The notes under the pieces were generated by a model. That model did not search any database and was not told where the DNA came from. It saw only the letters and a program-made list of their open reading frames with translations. DNA of 64,000 bases from Orbilia blumenaviensis (lineage: Eukaryota; Ascomycota; Orbiliomycetes; Orbiliales; Orbiliaceae). A program made the position numbers and the translations under genes. Shown piece by piece: positions 36,129-48,522 of this stretch. The DNA lies in assembly GCA_036872755.1 (NCBI GenBank), contig JAVHNS010000018.1:620001-684000 (forward strand), read 5' to 3'. Each line of letters opens with the position of its first letter. The first letter of the stretch is position 1.

Positions 36129-36857
36129 AGTGGGTTCTAGAATCTTATCCTCGACAGTTATTAATAAGATAAATTGATATTTTATTCTAGTGTTTCCGAT
36201 CTGCAAACATGTATGTAATACCTGTCGAGCGAGATGTTGTTATTTACTAGTCCATAATACTAGGTCTCGACGACGTAGCCATGTTAAAATCTTTCAAAAT
36301 TATGAAAGTGTACTGGCACGGATCCTGCATGTTAGTATAATTCATACCTATAAACTTGGCCAGTTATTGAAACTTCGGTCTCATACTTTCACCTGCATGA
36401 AACCTTCTTATTAGGCTAGTTGTATAATTTGGACTTGCTTATCCATTCTCTAATTGATGTACCTAGTCACTCCTTCATTATTCTTCAACCATACTGTAAT
36501 ACGTTTCTTTCTCCAAAAACGGAAAGTCTGGCTTCAGATGAAGAGCCTCTTTTACCAACCCCCCCAGAGTGGCCCCAATCATACTTTACAATGAAATATG
36601 GTCTGAGTTCGACGCCCTCGTCGTCTTCCAATTTGCAGGAATAGCCCCGGGCCAACACCTTGTCGACTGGGTTGACATTGTCTAAGTAGAGTGGACCTAT
36701 TTTTCGAAATCTTTTCTGGTTACACTGCAACCATCCGAGCTGCTTCCCCTCGGCGACCCCGAAATTACAACTAAGAAGCATTCTGGTTCCGAGGGCCCCC
36801 ACTCTTCCTCCGACTAAGCGGAGAGTATACGCATAGCACGAATAGCTTCTACTAAAC
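36129..36857. other. intergenic; antisense frame 36861-36485 left uncertain
   Basis: The plus strand has no gene. On the minus strand an open frame with ATG at 36861 runs to 36485 (about 125 codons). Its start codon overlaps the CATG of the next plus-strand gene's own start. A shared CATG is likely chance. Its product has no recognisable feature, and the frame covers the promoter of the plus gene, so it is not called. Confidence 0.4.
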
Positions 36858-38623
36858 ATGGCACCGGCACCCCCTTTCCTTCCCACTCCCCGCGTATTTT
36901 GGCTTATCGAGCCGGGTAATGGATTAATTGTACCATTTGTAGACTACACAAAGGGATGGACGAACTTCTGGGCTGCGAAACCGGTTACCCACCTGCTCTA
37001 CAAAACACACCCTTTTTATCGAATTTCCGGCTACTATCCTGAAGACGGCGAGTCTCATTTCGGTGTAAACCCACTCGAGGTTCCTGCTAGAGACCTTTGG
37101 CGCAGTTGTGTTAAGGGATGCGTCGATACCTACGCCTATAAGCTAAATATCAACGGTTCTATTGCGAAGGTATGTTAGACCGGCTAAATTAAGTCGTACA
37201 GATTCTATACACAATGCAGTACTATATGATCATGATCACTAGCAGTCTGAGTTCATGAGACTTGGTTGGTTTACATATTTACCAGGCCGGCAACTTTCGA
37301 CTATCTACTAATAATTCTATTGGTATAATACAGGAGATTATCGATGAACTGAGCGCCCCCCAGCAGTTTGAACATCTTGCTGTGAGCTTTGGCATGGATT
37401 TTGTAATGGCTGTCGAGGAAGGAACTTCGTTTTCAACTTCCGGCGAGTTTCGTGCCCGTTCGTTCCTGAGACTGATCGGTGCCACAATGGAGCAGTATGG
37501 AGAACATGGAGCCAGGCTACTTATCCTAAATATAGTCAAAGATCCCGTACGCGTTCTTGTTGATGAACGGCTCAGGGAAGAAGTCTTTAGACCTGTGCCA
37601 GTAGACCGTCGCCTTGGGCCGGATTGGTCTAAAATGGGTGATGTCGAGGAGGGCGACCCTATCGGATACCATCCTAACCCGAAGACTAAAGTGCCTATCC
37701 TGGACCCGAGGGGCTTTGCTATATCGATAGATCGACTGGCTGGTGTTGCTCTACAACAGATCCAAGATGCGCAACTTAGCGGCCCACTGATCATGGAAAT
37801 CTTGGGCAACCCGAGTCAGAATACCGAAGCAAGCAATGGTGGCAATTCCGAGAGCTCCACAAACTTTATGGACATTGACACTGGAAATGCCGGCGAGATA
37901 CCGCTAGAGCAACCGGGGCAATCAAGGCAGGTAGAGAATTCATCTCAGCAGCCTGAACAAACCGAACAGCCGGGACAATATCAAGAGCCTGGGCAACACC
38001 AACAGCCTGAGGCTCTCGAGCAGGAAGAGCCTCAGCAGGCCGAATCTTCGTTGCGGACTCTCGAAGAAAAGCAACAGCGTCTAGCACTCCTTTTAGCCCT
38101 TGCATACCCAGAAGGTTACTATTTGGGTGGGCCATTTGTAAACGATGAACCGACTACAGTTTTTGGAAATGAGCCGAGCGACAGCGCTAGCACCTTAATT
38201 CCTTATGACCACTCAAGAAATTGGCCGCTCGTCAACAGATATTTCACGCCATCATTTGGCAACCAGCCAATGCGTCGTCAGCCTTACCGACCAGTATACT
38301 GGGGGGCTACGGTTGGGGGAACTCCAGTTGAGGCTACTGGCCGCGTGGAGTCACGGAGAACGAGGCGAGCTACGGCTGATTTGACAGAAGCTCCAGTTAC
38401 GGCCTCACCAACGCAAGCTCCAGTGATAAATTCGACCATGCAGGCGCCGGCGATAACCTCCCCGACACAGCCTCCGGTGATAACATCGCCGACGCAGGCT
38501 TCAGCTGGGACTTTGCCGGCTCGGGTGACTGTTCAAGTTTCAACCGAACCTCTTGGCCCAAGGGGAGAAGTCGGATCTAGCGGGTTTGTTTTCCCAGCGC
38601 AGCTGTCTGACGAAACAATATAG
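36858..38623 (+). CDS. unrecognised protein with Gln/Pro-rich centre and SPTQAPV-type repeats (two exons)
   Basis: Exons 36858-37169 and 37286-38623, joined over a 116 bp intron (GTATGT...ACCAG), make 549 residues. The N-terminal 250 residues look folded, with aromatic-rich text (FWLIEPGNGLIVPFVDYTKG). A helical part (about 115-185) resembles the gene at 45841: both have Leu-Ala/Ser, then (Ile/Leu)-Ala-Val-x-Phe-Gly-(Leu/Met)-Asp. Residues about 285-330 are Gln/Glu/Pro-rich with repeated EQPGQ-like units, probably disordered. Near the C-terminus four to five copies of a Thr-x-Ala-Pro-Val/Ile-Thr-Ser-Pro-Thr-Gln unit occur (about 480-518). No known domain. A minus-strand frame inside exon 2 is a shadow. 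The basic Arg-Arg-Thr-Arg-Arg patch near 474 could be nuclear. Confidence 0.68.
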
Positions 38624-39602
38624 CCGACCTTCTCGTTATAAGTCACAAGTTTTACCAGTGCGGTTAGGAACCGATTTCTCTGGGAGCCTTATAGCCAGTT
38701 TCAACCTGAAGCGGTTATAATTCTTGAAGCTTTTGTGTTACCGCGTACCCCGAAGCCCTATCTCTCCTTTCTCATACGTTTTATCCCTCCTTGTCAACAG
38801 TACTACGACGATTCAACCCTTCCGCTCTCTAATCTCTTGGGCCCCATCATAAGTTCTCGCAACATTTCACAATATTGATACACCTCTCTATAGTATACTC
38901 TTTTCTGAAGGATCAAGTCGGGTTGTTTGGATTCTGAGAATTAAGATACTGTTTCCCTCTCCTCCTGTATCATATTATTGGGTTTGGGTTTGGACGCAAT
39001 TGAATTGGATTCCGGGCTTCTCTTTGTGAGATTTGACGTCCCTGGATCACTTCTTTGAAAAATTATGATCGAGTTTGGTGCGCCATGATATGTATAAGAT
39101 GATATTGTGGCTACACGAATAGTAGAGTTACGTCAAGTTGAAGTACGTAGGGTAGCTATGTGATGTAAACTACCAACGACCAACTGTAGCCCCATTCATA
39201 CCCTTGCGATATAGGTAGCCCGACAATATACTACGCCTCGTTACATTGCATTGTAACGCAGAAACGTACACAGCTGCAATTGTTATGAGACTGACAGCTG
39301 CATGCTTGATTTTCTCGCACTCACGCCAAGCTGCGTTGTTGCTGAGGTACCACATTGTGCACGGATCACTCTGTGTTGTGCTCGTTTTGGTTTGAAGCAA
39401 TCCTGATCACGGGATCGATAAAGCCTGACCACGTGACAGGGCTCTCCTTCAGTCTCGCGTTTACAAGCCGGAACATACCCTCAAAATCTGAATAAACGCG
39501 CCCATCCACATTTCCAACCATTTCACCATCATCACCCCGCCAAACCAAAAATACATGACATTCCCTCGGCCACCTTTATAGTGGCAAAAGGCGCAGTGGA
39601 TC
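38624..39602. other. intergenic, upstream of the PCI-domain gene
   Basis: No gene supported. TTGTGTTATTGG-like and GGGTTTGGGTTTGG text (38982-38995) is present but no unit repeats further. The last 100 bases are the likely leader of the gene at 39603. Confidence 0.4.
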
Positions 39603-41356
39603 ATGTCCCTGCCCGTATTCCTTTCGAACTGGCTCCTCGCCCTCTCCGCCATCCTTGCCACAGGCGATGCAGATGTCATCGGCCTGTTCTTCCCAGTCCA
39701 CACCCGGTTCTCGTCGACGACCACCCAACTCCGGCAAGCGGCCATCAGCTCCACCATCGATGAGGATGCGGAGCTGGATGTCATCAGGGATATTATAGAT
39801 CCCGATGACCAATGGAGTTCCCTTGCGAGGATGGTACAGGGGTACATCCTCTACATCCGAGGACTCGAGCCGGGTATCGGCATAGCTCACCGGTTTGAGC
39901 TATTGCTGAAGTTCATGTATGTCTGATACGCACTATCTGTTGGGTCTCGTTGTATCGGAAAGGGGAGTTTTTGATTGGGTGCTAACAAATTTTTCTTCTG
40001 TATTAGGAACGCCGTCTCAAGCGCTGCCGACAATAATGCTGGGGCAGTCCTGAACGAGGTTGTTCTGGAGGGGTCGAAGCACATCACCCGCCTAGGCATC
40101 ATCTGTGATAGCTTGGCGGATGATGGGGGCTGCAAATACTCGGAGCAGGCACACTCAGTTGTGCAGAAGCTGTTTAATGTCTCGCTGAAGGGGGTGCGGG
40201 TGCCCAATGAGCTTGGGAAGAGGGAGACGTCGGTGGGGATTATCAATTGTTTGTTCAAGTTGGCGTCAAGGGTATGTTACATGATTCAATACTTACTACA
40301 ATTGGGATTCAGAAGTGGTCCATACTGACGAAATGATGTGGATAAAATTAGATGGGCCGAATTGGCAGCATGACGACCATCATAGTGAATCTTCAAAACG
40401 TCCTCCCCTCAATCAACATCACCTCCGACACACGCTTCTCGGTTGCTCAGCGTTGCACCTACGCCTACTACACCGGCATGGAATATTTCCAGAACGCCCA
40501 ATTCTTAAAAGCTGCGAACAGTCTCCAGGAGGCGTTCGATCTTTGCCATCCCTCCTTCCTGCGTAATAGAAGGAAGATTCTCATACACCTGGTCACCACC
40601 AATATCATACTTGGCCGTTTCCCATCCTCGGACCTATACAACTTACCTGAGGCGGTACAGTTCAGAGAGGTTTTCACTCCAATCATCAAAGCGATCAAAG
40701 TTGGGAACTTTAGCGGGTTTGAAAGAGCGCTGTTCCGATCGAAGAAATGGCTACTAGAGTTTGGTGTCTTCTACGACTTAGAGATCCGCTGCGAAACCAT
40801 GCTATGGAGGAACCTTATCAAGAACGTTTTCGCTGTGAGCGGCAGTACAGCCAAGATTGGAGTTGAAATGGTGGGAATGGATAAAATTCTTGAAGCGGCA
40901 GTTATAATGAGGGCTGGACTGAGACCACGGGTTGTTGGGCAAACTATCAATGAACGCAAGGAGTTTAGGGAAACGATCACGGATAGCAGTATTTTGAGCA
41001 TTGTACTAGGGCTTGCCGACAATGGGTGGTTGAACGGCTACGTCAACCTTGAGAAGGGTATGTTGGCAGGGTGGAGCAGTAAGTCTCGGTTGGTTACAAG
41101 GCTGGCGGACGTTAAGAATCAATATGCTGGTATGTTATGGGGTGGAGAAAACGGGAGTGGGGTCACTGAGAAGGAAGGGAGTGGGGAGCGGGTCGATAAG
41201 GATGGCGAGGCAAATGGCTTCCATGCTAATACGATTAGTATCAGCGCTGCTCCGTTGCCGCCCACCTTGTTCTCTACGGGTGGATTTAGTGACACGAATG
41301 GCAATGGAGCAGGGTATGCGATGGACCCGGGGGATGATATGGAGATGGAATTATAG
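39603..41356 (+). CDS. PCI-domain protein, Thp1/PCID2/CSN12 family (three exons)
   Basis: Exons 39603-39916, 40007-40271 and 40352-41356 join in frame to 527 residues; introns are 90 and 80 bp, both with GTATGT donors. The middle has the helical-repeat pattern of the family: RFSVAQRCTYAYYTGMEYF, NSLQEAFDLCH, RRKILIHLVTTNIILGRFPS. It is followed by the winged-helix PCI part (RCETMLWRNLIKNVF and onward). Thp1/PCID2 works in the TREX-2 complex, linking transcription to mRNA export at nuclear pores, together with Sac3 and Sem1; CSN12 is a close relative. The NIILGRFPS text favours the Thp1/PCID2 side, by my recollection of the family. The last 90 residues are Gly/Ser-rich and unrelated. The start is the first ATG of the frame. 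Confidence 0.85.
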
Positions 41357-42507
41357 CTTTTTTCGTCCTATGCTATTCCTCTGTACTTTTTGTTTTTCTT
41401 TTCCGGCTACCTTGGGTTTAGATTCCGGCGTTTGTGGGGTTTATTGGGTCGGATTGATGTATTTTAACTCAAAGAGGTGTTCTGTTTCTTATCGAAGCGA
41501 CTGGCCCAGAATTTTAGCTCGTCTCCGACCGGACGGTTGGCGTCCAAGAGGCTCGATCCAAATGTTCGTTTCTGCCGTGCGACCCACATCTCAGCTTTCA
41601 AAATCCTGGCTCCGGATGCCTGACTGGGGCCATTGGCAACTATGCCTCTCTGGGTTAGGAACCGGCAGGCCCGTTTCCGCGGCTGAGGATCCTTCTCCAT
41701 AGCTTAAGCGAACGAGCGAGGCGGAGTCTAGGCTGTTTTCTTGCTCCTCCAACCAAGCTTTCGTGGTGGGGGACTTGTCATGTCTTACACCGCAAAAATA
41801 ATATTGTTACTACGATCAATTAAGACAGCTAGACAAGATATCCTGATTTGATGGAAGGTTACGTTAGTGAAGATGGGGACATCACATCCGAGACATCTCG
41901 ACACGGGAGGATTAAACAGTCATCCATTTTGACCTTTGGGGGTTGAATCCATCCAATTGGGACGACAGAGCAACGGAGTGCTGATGTCCACGCATTTTAT
42001 TCCCGTTAGAAGAGCGATAGTATGGGTCCCCACGTACGCCCCGCTCGGATGAGGGACTTTAGCGAGGCCTTTTTATATGCATTGTCCATGAGGTCTTCCG
42101 GCGGCGGAAAAATACGAGCGGCATGACTATTTTTGCACTTTTGGAGGTGGTTTGTTCGGATACTTGAAGGCAATCGTCCCCGCTCCGTTCTCACATCTTG
42201 TTTTTTTTCGCTTTTGTGTGAACCAGGGAGAAGACAGAATAGAAATATACTCAGCCTTGCCCTTTGGATCCTCACCGCCCATTCTTTTTCCTCATCGCTG
42301 CGCCTGACGATGTGGAAGTGTTCCTTTGGTACTTTTCCGTCTTTTTCTTGCCGTTAAAGTAAATTCATTCGATCGGTTATCCATAGACGACTTTTTTCGG
42401 ACAAGTTACTGCACATTTGTTTGCGACAACCCAAACTTTTCGCTTGTGTCTCGCCCCGATCGCACGACACGCCAACACAGCCTTCCCGACAAGATTGCTT
42501 TAGCTCA

Positions 42508-42509
<2 letters not shown>
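41357..42509. other. intergenic
   Basis: No gene supported. Open frames on the minus strand at 41464-41700 and 42006-42275 lack family features. The plus strand before 42555 is CT-rich, as expected of a promoter and leader. Confidence 0.4.

Positions 42510-42546
<37 letters not shown>
42510..42546 (+). repeat. 37-base T homopolymer just before a start codon
   Basis: Thirty-seven consecutive T residues end eight bases upstream of ATG 42555. Long poly(T) tracts exclude nucleosomes in fungal promoters. So close to the ATG it would be a poly(U) in the leader unless transcription starts within or after it. The exact length may be affected by sequencing error. Confidence 0.85.
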
Positions 42547-42548
<2 letters not shown>

Positions 42549-42554
42549 GGCACA

Positions 42555-44927
42555 ATGGAGACAGCAGCTGGAATAATTGGCCTGATAGGCTTCGGGTTTC
42601 AATTATGCACTATGATAGACAACATTGTGTCGTCATACCGCTCTTCAGCATCCGAGCTTTCTAATATTTCGTCAAATATCCTGATGTTATGCGATGTGCT
42701 AGAAGTGCTTGAGAAACGGTTGAAGCCGAAGCGGGTGATCGCTCTTACTGGCGGCGGGAATAGTCATGTTATCGGCGCTACCACACGGGCCTTAACACAA
42801 GGCGGAGCCGACCCTGGCAGGATGCTGTCAACGCAGCTCACGCCTGAGGAAGCAGTCCTATCGGAGAGTCAAGCTTGTTTACAGAATGTGCTGGATAAGT
42901 GCTGGAGCTGCCTGCTTGATATCCAGCGACTACTTGAGCCCTTTAGGAATGCAAGCGGCGGTGGTACAGGGAAGGGAGTATTGGTTAGGTTTAAGTGGAT
43001 GAGGAAGAAGAGTGATGTTCAGATCGTGATGGCGAATTTGGAGAGTTGCAAGAGTACGCTTTCCTTGACGCTGTTGGTTATGCGATAGTAAGTTATCCCC
43101 TCTCCGTTTTATATGCTTTCCTACAGGGTATGGTACATATTGCGCTTTTGCATGCCCAGCTAACCGTTTTTTTTTTTTTTTTTGCACTCTAGTTGCACAG
43201 AAGATGACGAGAGGGTGGACCCGAAGGACATTGCGCTTGCGATACAAAAACAGGCTGAACAACTGAAATCAGAAAAGGACGAGAATTACGCATTTGTTAT
43301 GCAGCGATATCTGGACTGCGCTTCTTCTACGATCGGCTCTCCAAAATCTACATTAGTTCAAAGCCACGGCAACGACGACGTCAAGAGCTTTGTGCTTGAT
43401 GATATTGACAAAAATGATGGAGCATCAGATCACTCGACGGATTTCGAAATAGATTCTGCATCTTCTGCCGCTGATGAAGATGAGGATAACTCGTTGGATT
43501 CGTTTTCCATACCCGGTCTTCGATCGGAAGCTTCCCAAGCATCATTACTATCTGTCACAGTCTATCAAAAGGTTGGAAATGAAAGGAAAGAGCAACGGCG
43601 CAGGAAACGACAAAGCAAGGATTCTGGGTGTGTAATCGAAGACGACGATATCTCGATCTTATCTCAGGAATCGATGAAATGGCAGCCGTTCTTGTCGCTA
43701 GGATATAAACTGGAATGGTACAGGAGGAATTTCAGACAGGATCTTAACGGGCGGCTTACGAGTATTCAACAATTGACTGATACTTGCGAGTTTAATATCC
43801 AAGAGCTGCTGGCGAGGTGCAAGCCAACATCGAGGCCAGTAACACCAGTAGATAATCCCTTATCTAACCAAGGTAGTGGCAATAGCCAGAACCAACTTCG
43901 AAAGAAGATGAGCAACCTCCACCTATTATCTCGTTCTACACCGCTAAAGCCACGTGAAGAGGACTTCTTCCGCGGTATCGTCCGCATTCAAAAAGCTTTG
44001 GCGAATCTATCCTCGCTCCGCGCCAACGCTCTTACGATCCTCTCGGCCGCGCCAGTACTAATCAGATCCTCATCTCTCCCAATCACAATCCACACCAAGT
44101 CTTCGGTCGGCACTTCAAGCAGGAGCAATAATAATAATGATAGTGCCGAAACTCCACTCCGCCCATATGTCCTCGACGCTCTTCAAATCCTACTAACAAT
44201 CCATACACTCTCCGAACAACTTCACCAAAAGCTTCAAGAACTCACTTCTCACCGGGACCAAACCTCTAAATCCTCTATTCTATCCCGACTCAGTCTTTCC
44301 AACGATATCACTCGGTTTGAGTACACAAAACGCACGTTTTCGAATATCGAGGCGAAGGTATCGTTGTCATATGCGCAGGAGAAGTATACCAGAGCCAAAG
44401 AGCTGTGGGACGCAGCGCATGATGTTATCAATGCAGCCTTAGAGGCTGAATTCTTTTTCTTCGACGATATGGACAGAATTCTGTCTGCTGCGATTGCAGA
44501 GCCGTTAGTGGGATACAATAACAACAAACTTACTAGGAGTAAGTCGCTGGGGCTGGAAAGCGATATGTCAGATTCAGATGTCAATAGGGGCTATTCAGCA
44601 CTTGTTGCTAGTGCGGAGCGACAGAAGTCTTACACAGTATTAGACCATAAACTTCGTGGGCTTTTACTAGCTGCAAAATCCGAGGTCGCCATTGCGGAGG
44701 GCAAGGTGGACTTTATACCGGTTAATGGGCGTACTCTACAACAAGTCATCGGGAACCTAGAGGAGCAGGCAACTGAGGAGCGAGAAAAGTTGGAGGAAGT
44801 GTTCAAGTACTTGAATGAGTATGTGCATTCATATGTTGCCGGAACAATGGGAAGGCTGGATGTTGGCATGGCGAAGTTTGGAGAAAGGCTATATATTCCG
44901 CTTCGAAGGACGGTACTTCTTGAGTAG
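42555..44927 (+). CDS. Fungal_N-like (azaphilone L-type N-terminal) protein, 755 aa (two exons)
   Basis: Exons 42555-43087 and 43193-44927, split by a 105 bp intron (GTAAGT...CTCTAG preceded by a long T run), give 755 residues. The start METAAGIIGLIGFGFQLCTM, a hydrophobic first helix followed by Ser-rich helices and a long helical stretch, is the arrangement of the fungal N-terminal domain found in many ascomycete proteins of unknown role, often fused to signalling parts. Residues about 250-290 are acidic and Ser-rich (SAADEDEDNSLDSFSIPGL). The rest is mainly helical with coiled-coil-like segments near the end. No kinase, NACHT or ankyrin part is visible. Its role is unknown; the first helix might associate with membranes or drive oligomerisation, by inference. 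Confidence 0.75.
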
Positions 44928-45840
44928 CCTTAAACTCAATTTCTTTTTCAAAATTATTTTAGCTTTGGGGTTTCACCTTCGACAGATGGTGTTAACATAT
45001 TTAGCGTTCATACTTTGTTTACGAAGCATCTGGTTTACGAGGCAAATTCTGTTCAGGTCTGTATATCTATATTATATCAAGTACATATCGGCTTTAGCGT
45101 TTCTTTGTATATATACCCTCTTATTTCTTTTGGTTGCCATTAATATTGATGCAATGGGTTTATAGTATGGCTTAAGCTCGTCCGAAACTCATTGTAATTC
45201 TTTCGTCCTCATAAAATCCTATTTCTTAACGGTACTAGGACTAGGTCTACATATAGGTTTCAACATATATGAGATTTTTCCGAGGCGCCCTGTAGCTCTA
45301 ACAGGGCCAGTAGCCTACACTCTGCAGCATACCAAAGAAATAACTGCTGTCAAATCTGCTGATAATCTGACCTTGGGCGAGTGGGCCTGATATTTTCCGA
45401 TTCTTCGAAAGACTAGCTGCCCAGCTAGACCTGCTATACCAGATATCAGCATACATACACATCTTTCATGAAAGGGCGAGAAGCTGAGTGTGTTGCTTGT
45501 TGGGCTTCCTCATTCGGTTCAATTCCTAATTAGCGTCAAAAAGTGATTCCCAATGTGGTTAGAGCCGCCAAGCTGTATAACATGGCCCAAAATACAACAG
45601 CTGATCTGCGTGCAATGCTGGTGCGATTTGCACAATTTGCTATTCACAATCCTACCGTAAATAAGTAGGCGAATAATCAAATCATTTAGGATACGGTTTT
45701 AAGCTGGGTGGGGAATTAGTGAATGTACTTGTCTCTTCCTCCCCTAGAAACTTTGGTCTTGGTCCATTATCCCGTCATCTCTATTTGATTATCAGTTATC
45801 ACATTAATCAACTTCGAGCTATAGCGCTAGCACAAGAGCT
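44928..45840. other. intergenic
   Basis: About 900 bp with no supported gene. Just before 45841 the text GTGTTCAAACCCC (45853-45865, inside the next gene) resembles a tRNA T-arm, but no cloverleaf forms. Confidence 0.4.
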
Positions 45841-46755
45841 ATGGATGGGGCCTGTGTTCAAACCCCGATTATAAAAGTGCCGCAAGGCATGATTCTTCCT
45901 CAAATCGAGACAGAAAATCTCCGTGCTTCGGCATTGATGGACCCAAATCGCCGCCAACCCTTCTCGCAAAGGCACCTTCACCATGTGGGCAAATACGCAT
46001 ACAATCTTGCAGTATCAATTTACCTTACTACCACTTTCCCAGGAGCTTCTGATGAGAGGATGTCCGTATGTATTTCTCCTCGGTTCTCAACTATTACAGT
46101 CTGTCAATATGCTCTTCAAATGCTACCAGCCTACTAATCACTGCATTTCTCTCGGCGGGCTATTATATGGACTTAGGAGTTGCAGCAACGTCTTGCCACA
46201 GTCTCAGAAGTATCGAACATAGCTGTCCAGTTTGGACTGGATAAGAGCGTGTCCTCGTACAATTCTTCGGTGGATGAGGACGCTATGGCCAATGTCTTTT
46301 TTGCTTGGACGGCTGCCCTTCTAGCGGAGGGTGGAATTTATATGGTGTGCAAGTTCATTTCGACTTTACTCGAAGCAAACTATGGCCAAATCCAGGGTCT
46401 CGCTTGTGTCCCCAACGGCGAACCGTCTTCCAGACATTCTCTTAGTACCTTGGATGGTCAAAACGACGATGCGATGGAGGATCAAGAAAATGACGCACCC
46501 GTTGAGATTCCTATCCCGTCTGGATCGGTTACTGTAGGAGAGTCGGTACGTAAATATAGCTAACCAGTTAATATCGTTCAGCATGGCTAACGAAGTGGAT
46601 TTTATGTTTAGCCTTCGAAACGTAAGCTCACATATTCAGACTCACAAGATTCGTTGACTAGCGAACCCGAAGATCCCGCTCAGGTGGCCGGTAGTGAGAC
46701 TATGAAACGCCGTAGATTCGCCACGGCTAGGTCTTTCCTTTTGCCGCGCTTCTGA
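45841..46755 (+). CDS. unrecognised 245-aa protein with basic C-terminus (three exons)
   Basis: Exons 45841-46065, 46177-46545 and 46612-46755 are in frame across introns of 111 and 66 bp (GTATGT and GTACGT donors) and make 245 residues. A helical region after exon 1 (ELQQRLATVSEVSNIAVQFG) resembles part of the protein encoded at 36858, suggesting distant relation. The middle is acidic (DDAMEDQENDAP). The last exon begins PSKRKLTYSDSQDS and ends near MKRRRFATARS, which looks like a nuclear localisation signal. No DNA-binding domain is recognised. The small third exon contains no long frame of its own, so automatic callers might end this gene early. Confidence 0.6.
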
Positions 46756-47278
46756 TATTTCGGCGTCTTCAATTCGTTTTACATGTTACTGTCGAGTCTG
46801 TTGAACGTCACGGTGTATTTCCCCATCGGGGACTTGGTGTCTTCCGTTCCGGGAGTGTCGAGCGGGAAGGGGAGGCACTGGCCTCGTAAGGATGCACCCA
46901 TTTCTTCTATTTGCGGACGGATATTGGTACAGTGTGGCTATTGATGCGGTGTTATGCTCTCTTACGACTATTCGTCTGTTTTTAAACTGATTGTGCTTGT
47001 CTGATTATTAAGGGAGTCGGTTGTAACTATTGAGTCAAGTATGGGGAGAAAATAAACTAGTACTGCTGAGTTACGCCTGGGCTCCAAAATCTCAGCACTT
47101 ATTCATGATGTTTGTCTTTGCCTTCAATTTCTTTATGCCTTGCTCTCTTCAGCAGCACAAGTATTTCATCAACCACAACTTTCACCTCCCTTATCATCAC
47201 CGCTGGGTCATCAGCATTTTTTGATATCCCGAGCCTACCTCGTAGGGGTCACCTCAGGCCCCTTATCCGTTTGTCAAA
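46756..47278. promoter_or_regulatory. intergenic, upstream of the gene at 47279
   Basis: About 520 bp without a gene. The 150 bases before 47279 are CT-rich, in keeping with a leader. No TATA box stands out. Confidence 0.35.
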
Positions 47279-48522
47279 ATGTCGAATCGCCAATTCGAGT
47301 TTAGGTTTGAACCTGTTGGGAGTGTCATGCTCCCATCGATTCGCGACTGGGATCTGTACCAACGTGTCATAACATTCACTTTCTACCGCCTTGAGGGGGA
47401 TGAACTCCGGAGTGATGGAGTTTATGCTCATGTCGATGAGTTAGAGGACACCCGTAAGGTTCTTAAATCATTCTACAAACGAATGGAAGGGAACTATTCT
47501 GTCTCTAGAATGAAGTTGTTGTGGGATGTAAGTGATATCTGTTATAATATATTGTAATTCAGTTCTATAGGTAGCACAAAGCTTATTATGATTCTGAACT
47601 TCTGTAGTATTTTGTCAATATCATGAACTCAGGCCCTGGATCTTTGAACATGGGCCGTTTCTTCTTGCTCGATGGAGTTATCCAACTCAAGGACTACGAA
47701 CGCCATCAAGTCGATTTCAATGGATGCATCGTTGCCTGCTGGCGTCGCTACATCAGTGCTTTGAGAAAGGAGGACGTCAGGTCGATGGCCCTCTTTTTTC
47801 GACGCATCATAATGCCGCAGGTTGACATCGTTTTTTATAACCTAAGCATTCTGAACGAGAATCAGACCGTTGTCTACCGCACCGACCAGGGGTCTTCAGA
47901 GAGCTTGGAAGTCAATCCTGATGAGGAATGGGAACATGATATTTATCCCACCGAAAATGATTACCACCGAAATGCTACCATTGGAGAAGCCCAAGCTGTA
48001 AAAGTCGACAAAGGCAAAGGCAAATGCAAACAAGTTGTTGTCGACTCCAAGAGAAGCATGATGGTTTCGAAGTCCAGATCTGTTGGGTTTGGTCCAGGGT
48101 CCCGCGAATCGATGAAGAACCAAAGTATTCCTACTTTCCGTGGAGTCTATCTTGAGAAGAATGGCGAGTCAAGCAAGGATGGAGCGGCTAGAGGGAGGGG
48201 CCGTGAAAACATCCAGCCTATTGATGTTATCCCTGCCTATAGCCAGGAATTTCATGGCCAAACCCCCCGAGAGATGAATCCCACTGACGCTGACATGGAT
48301 GAGCGCCAACAATTGCTTCCTGAGATGGGCTCGGTAGCACAAGACCGAACCACCTCATTCGCGGCGGCTGCTAGGCGAGGAGGTAGTACCTACCTTCTCA
48401 AATCTACCGTTAGAAACTGCAAAAAGCAGGTTGCACAGATCAAGAATAGGCTTGCCAGGGTTACTAGTCGCAGGTTCAAGACCAATACCTCTGAGGGGCT
48501 CTCTATCGCTTCAATGAAGTGA
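47279..48522 (+). CDS. unrecognised 387-aa protein (two exons)
   Basis: Exons 47279-47527 and 47608-48522, joined over an 80 bp intron (GTAAGT...CTGTAG), encode 387 residues. The first 190 residues look folded, with many aromatic residues and a helical part (RRYISALRKEDVRSMALFFRR). The following region is charged and low in structure, with KGKGKCK and RGRGREN-type basic patches; the C-terminal 70 residues are Arg/Lys-rich (Lys-Lys-Gln-Val-Ala-Gln, Arg-Arg-Phe-Lys). It could be nuclear. No domain recognised. It follows the gene at 45841 by 520 bp in the same direction, and both belong to the accessory part of the window. Start is the first ATG. Confidence 0.66.
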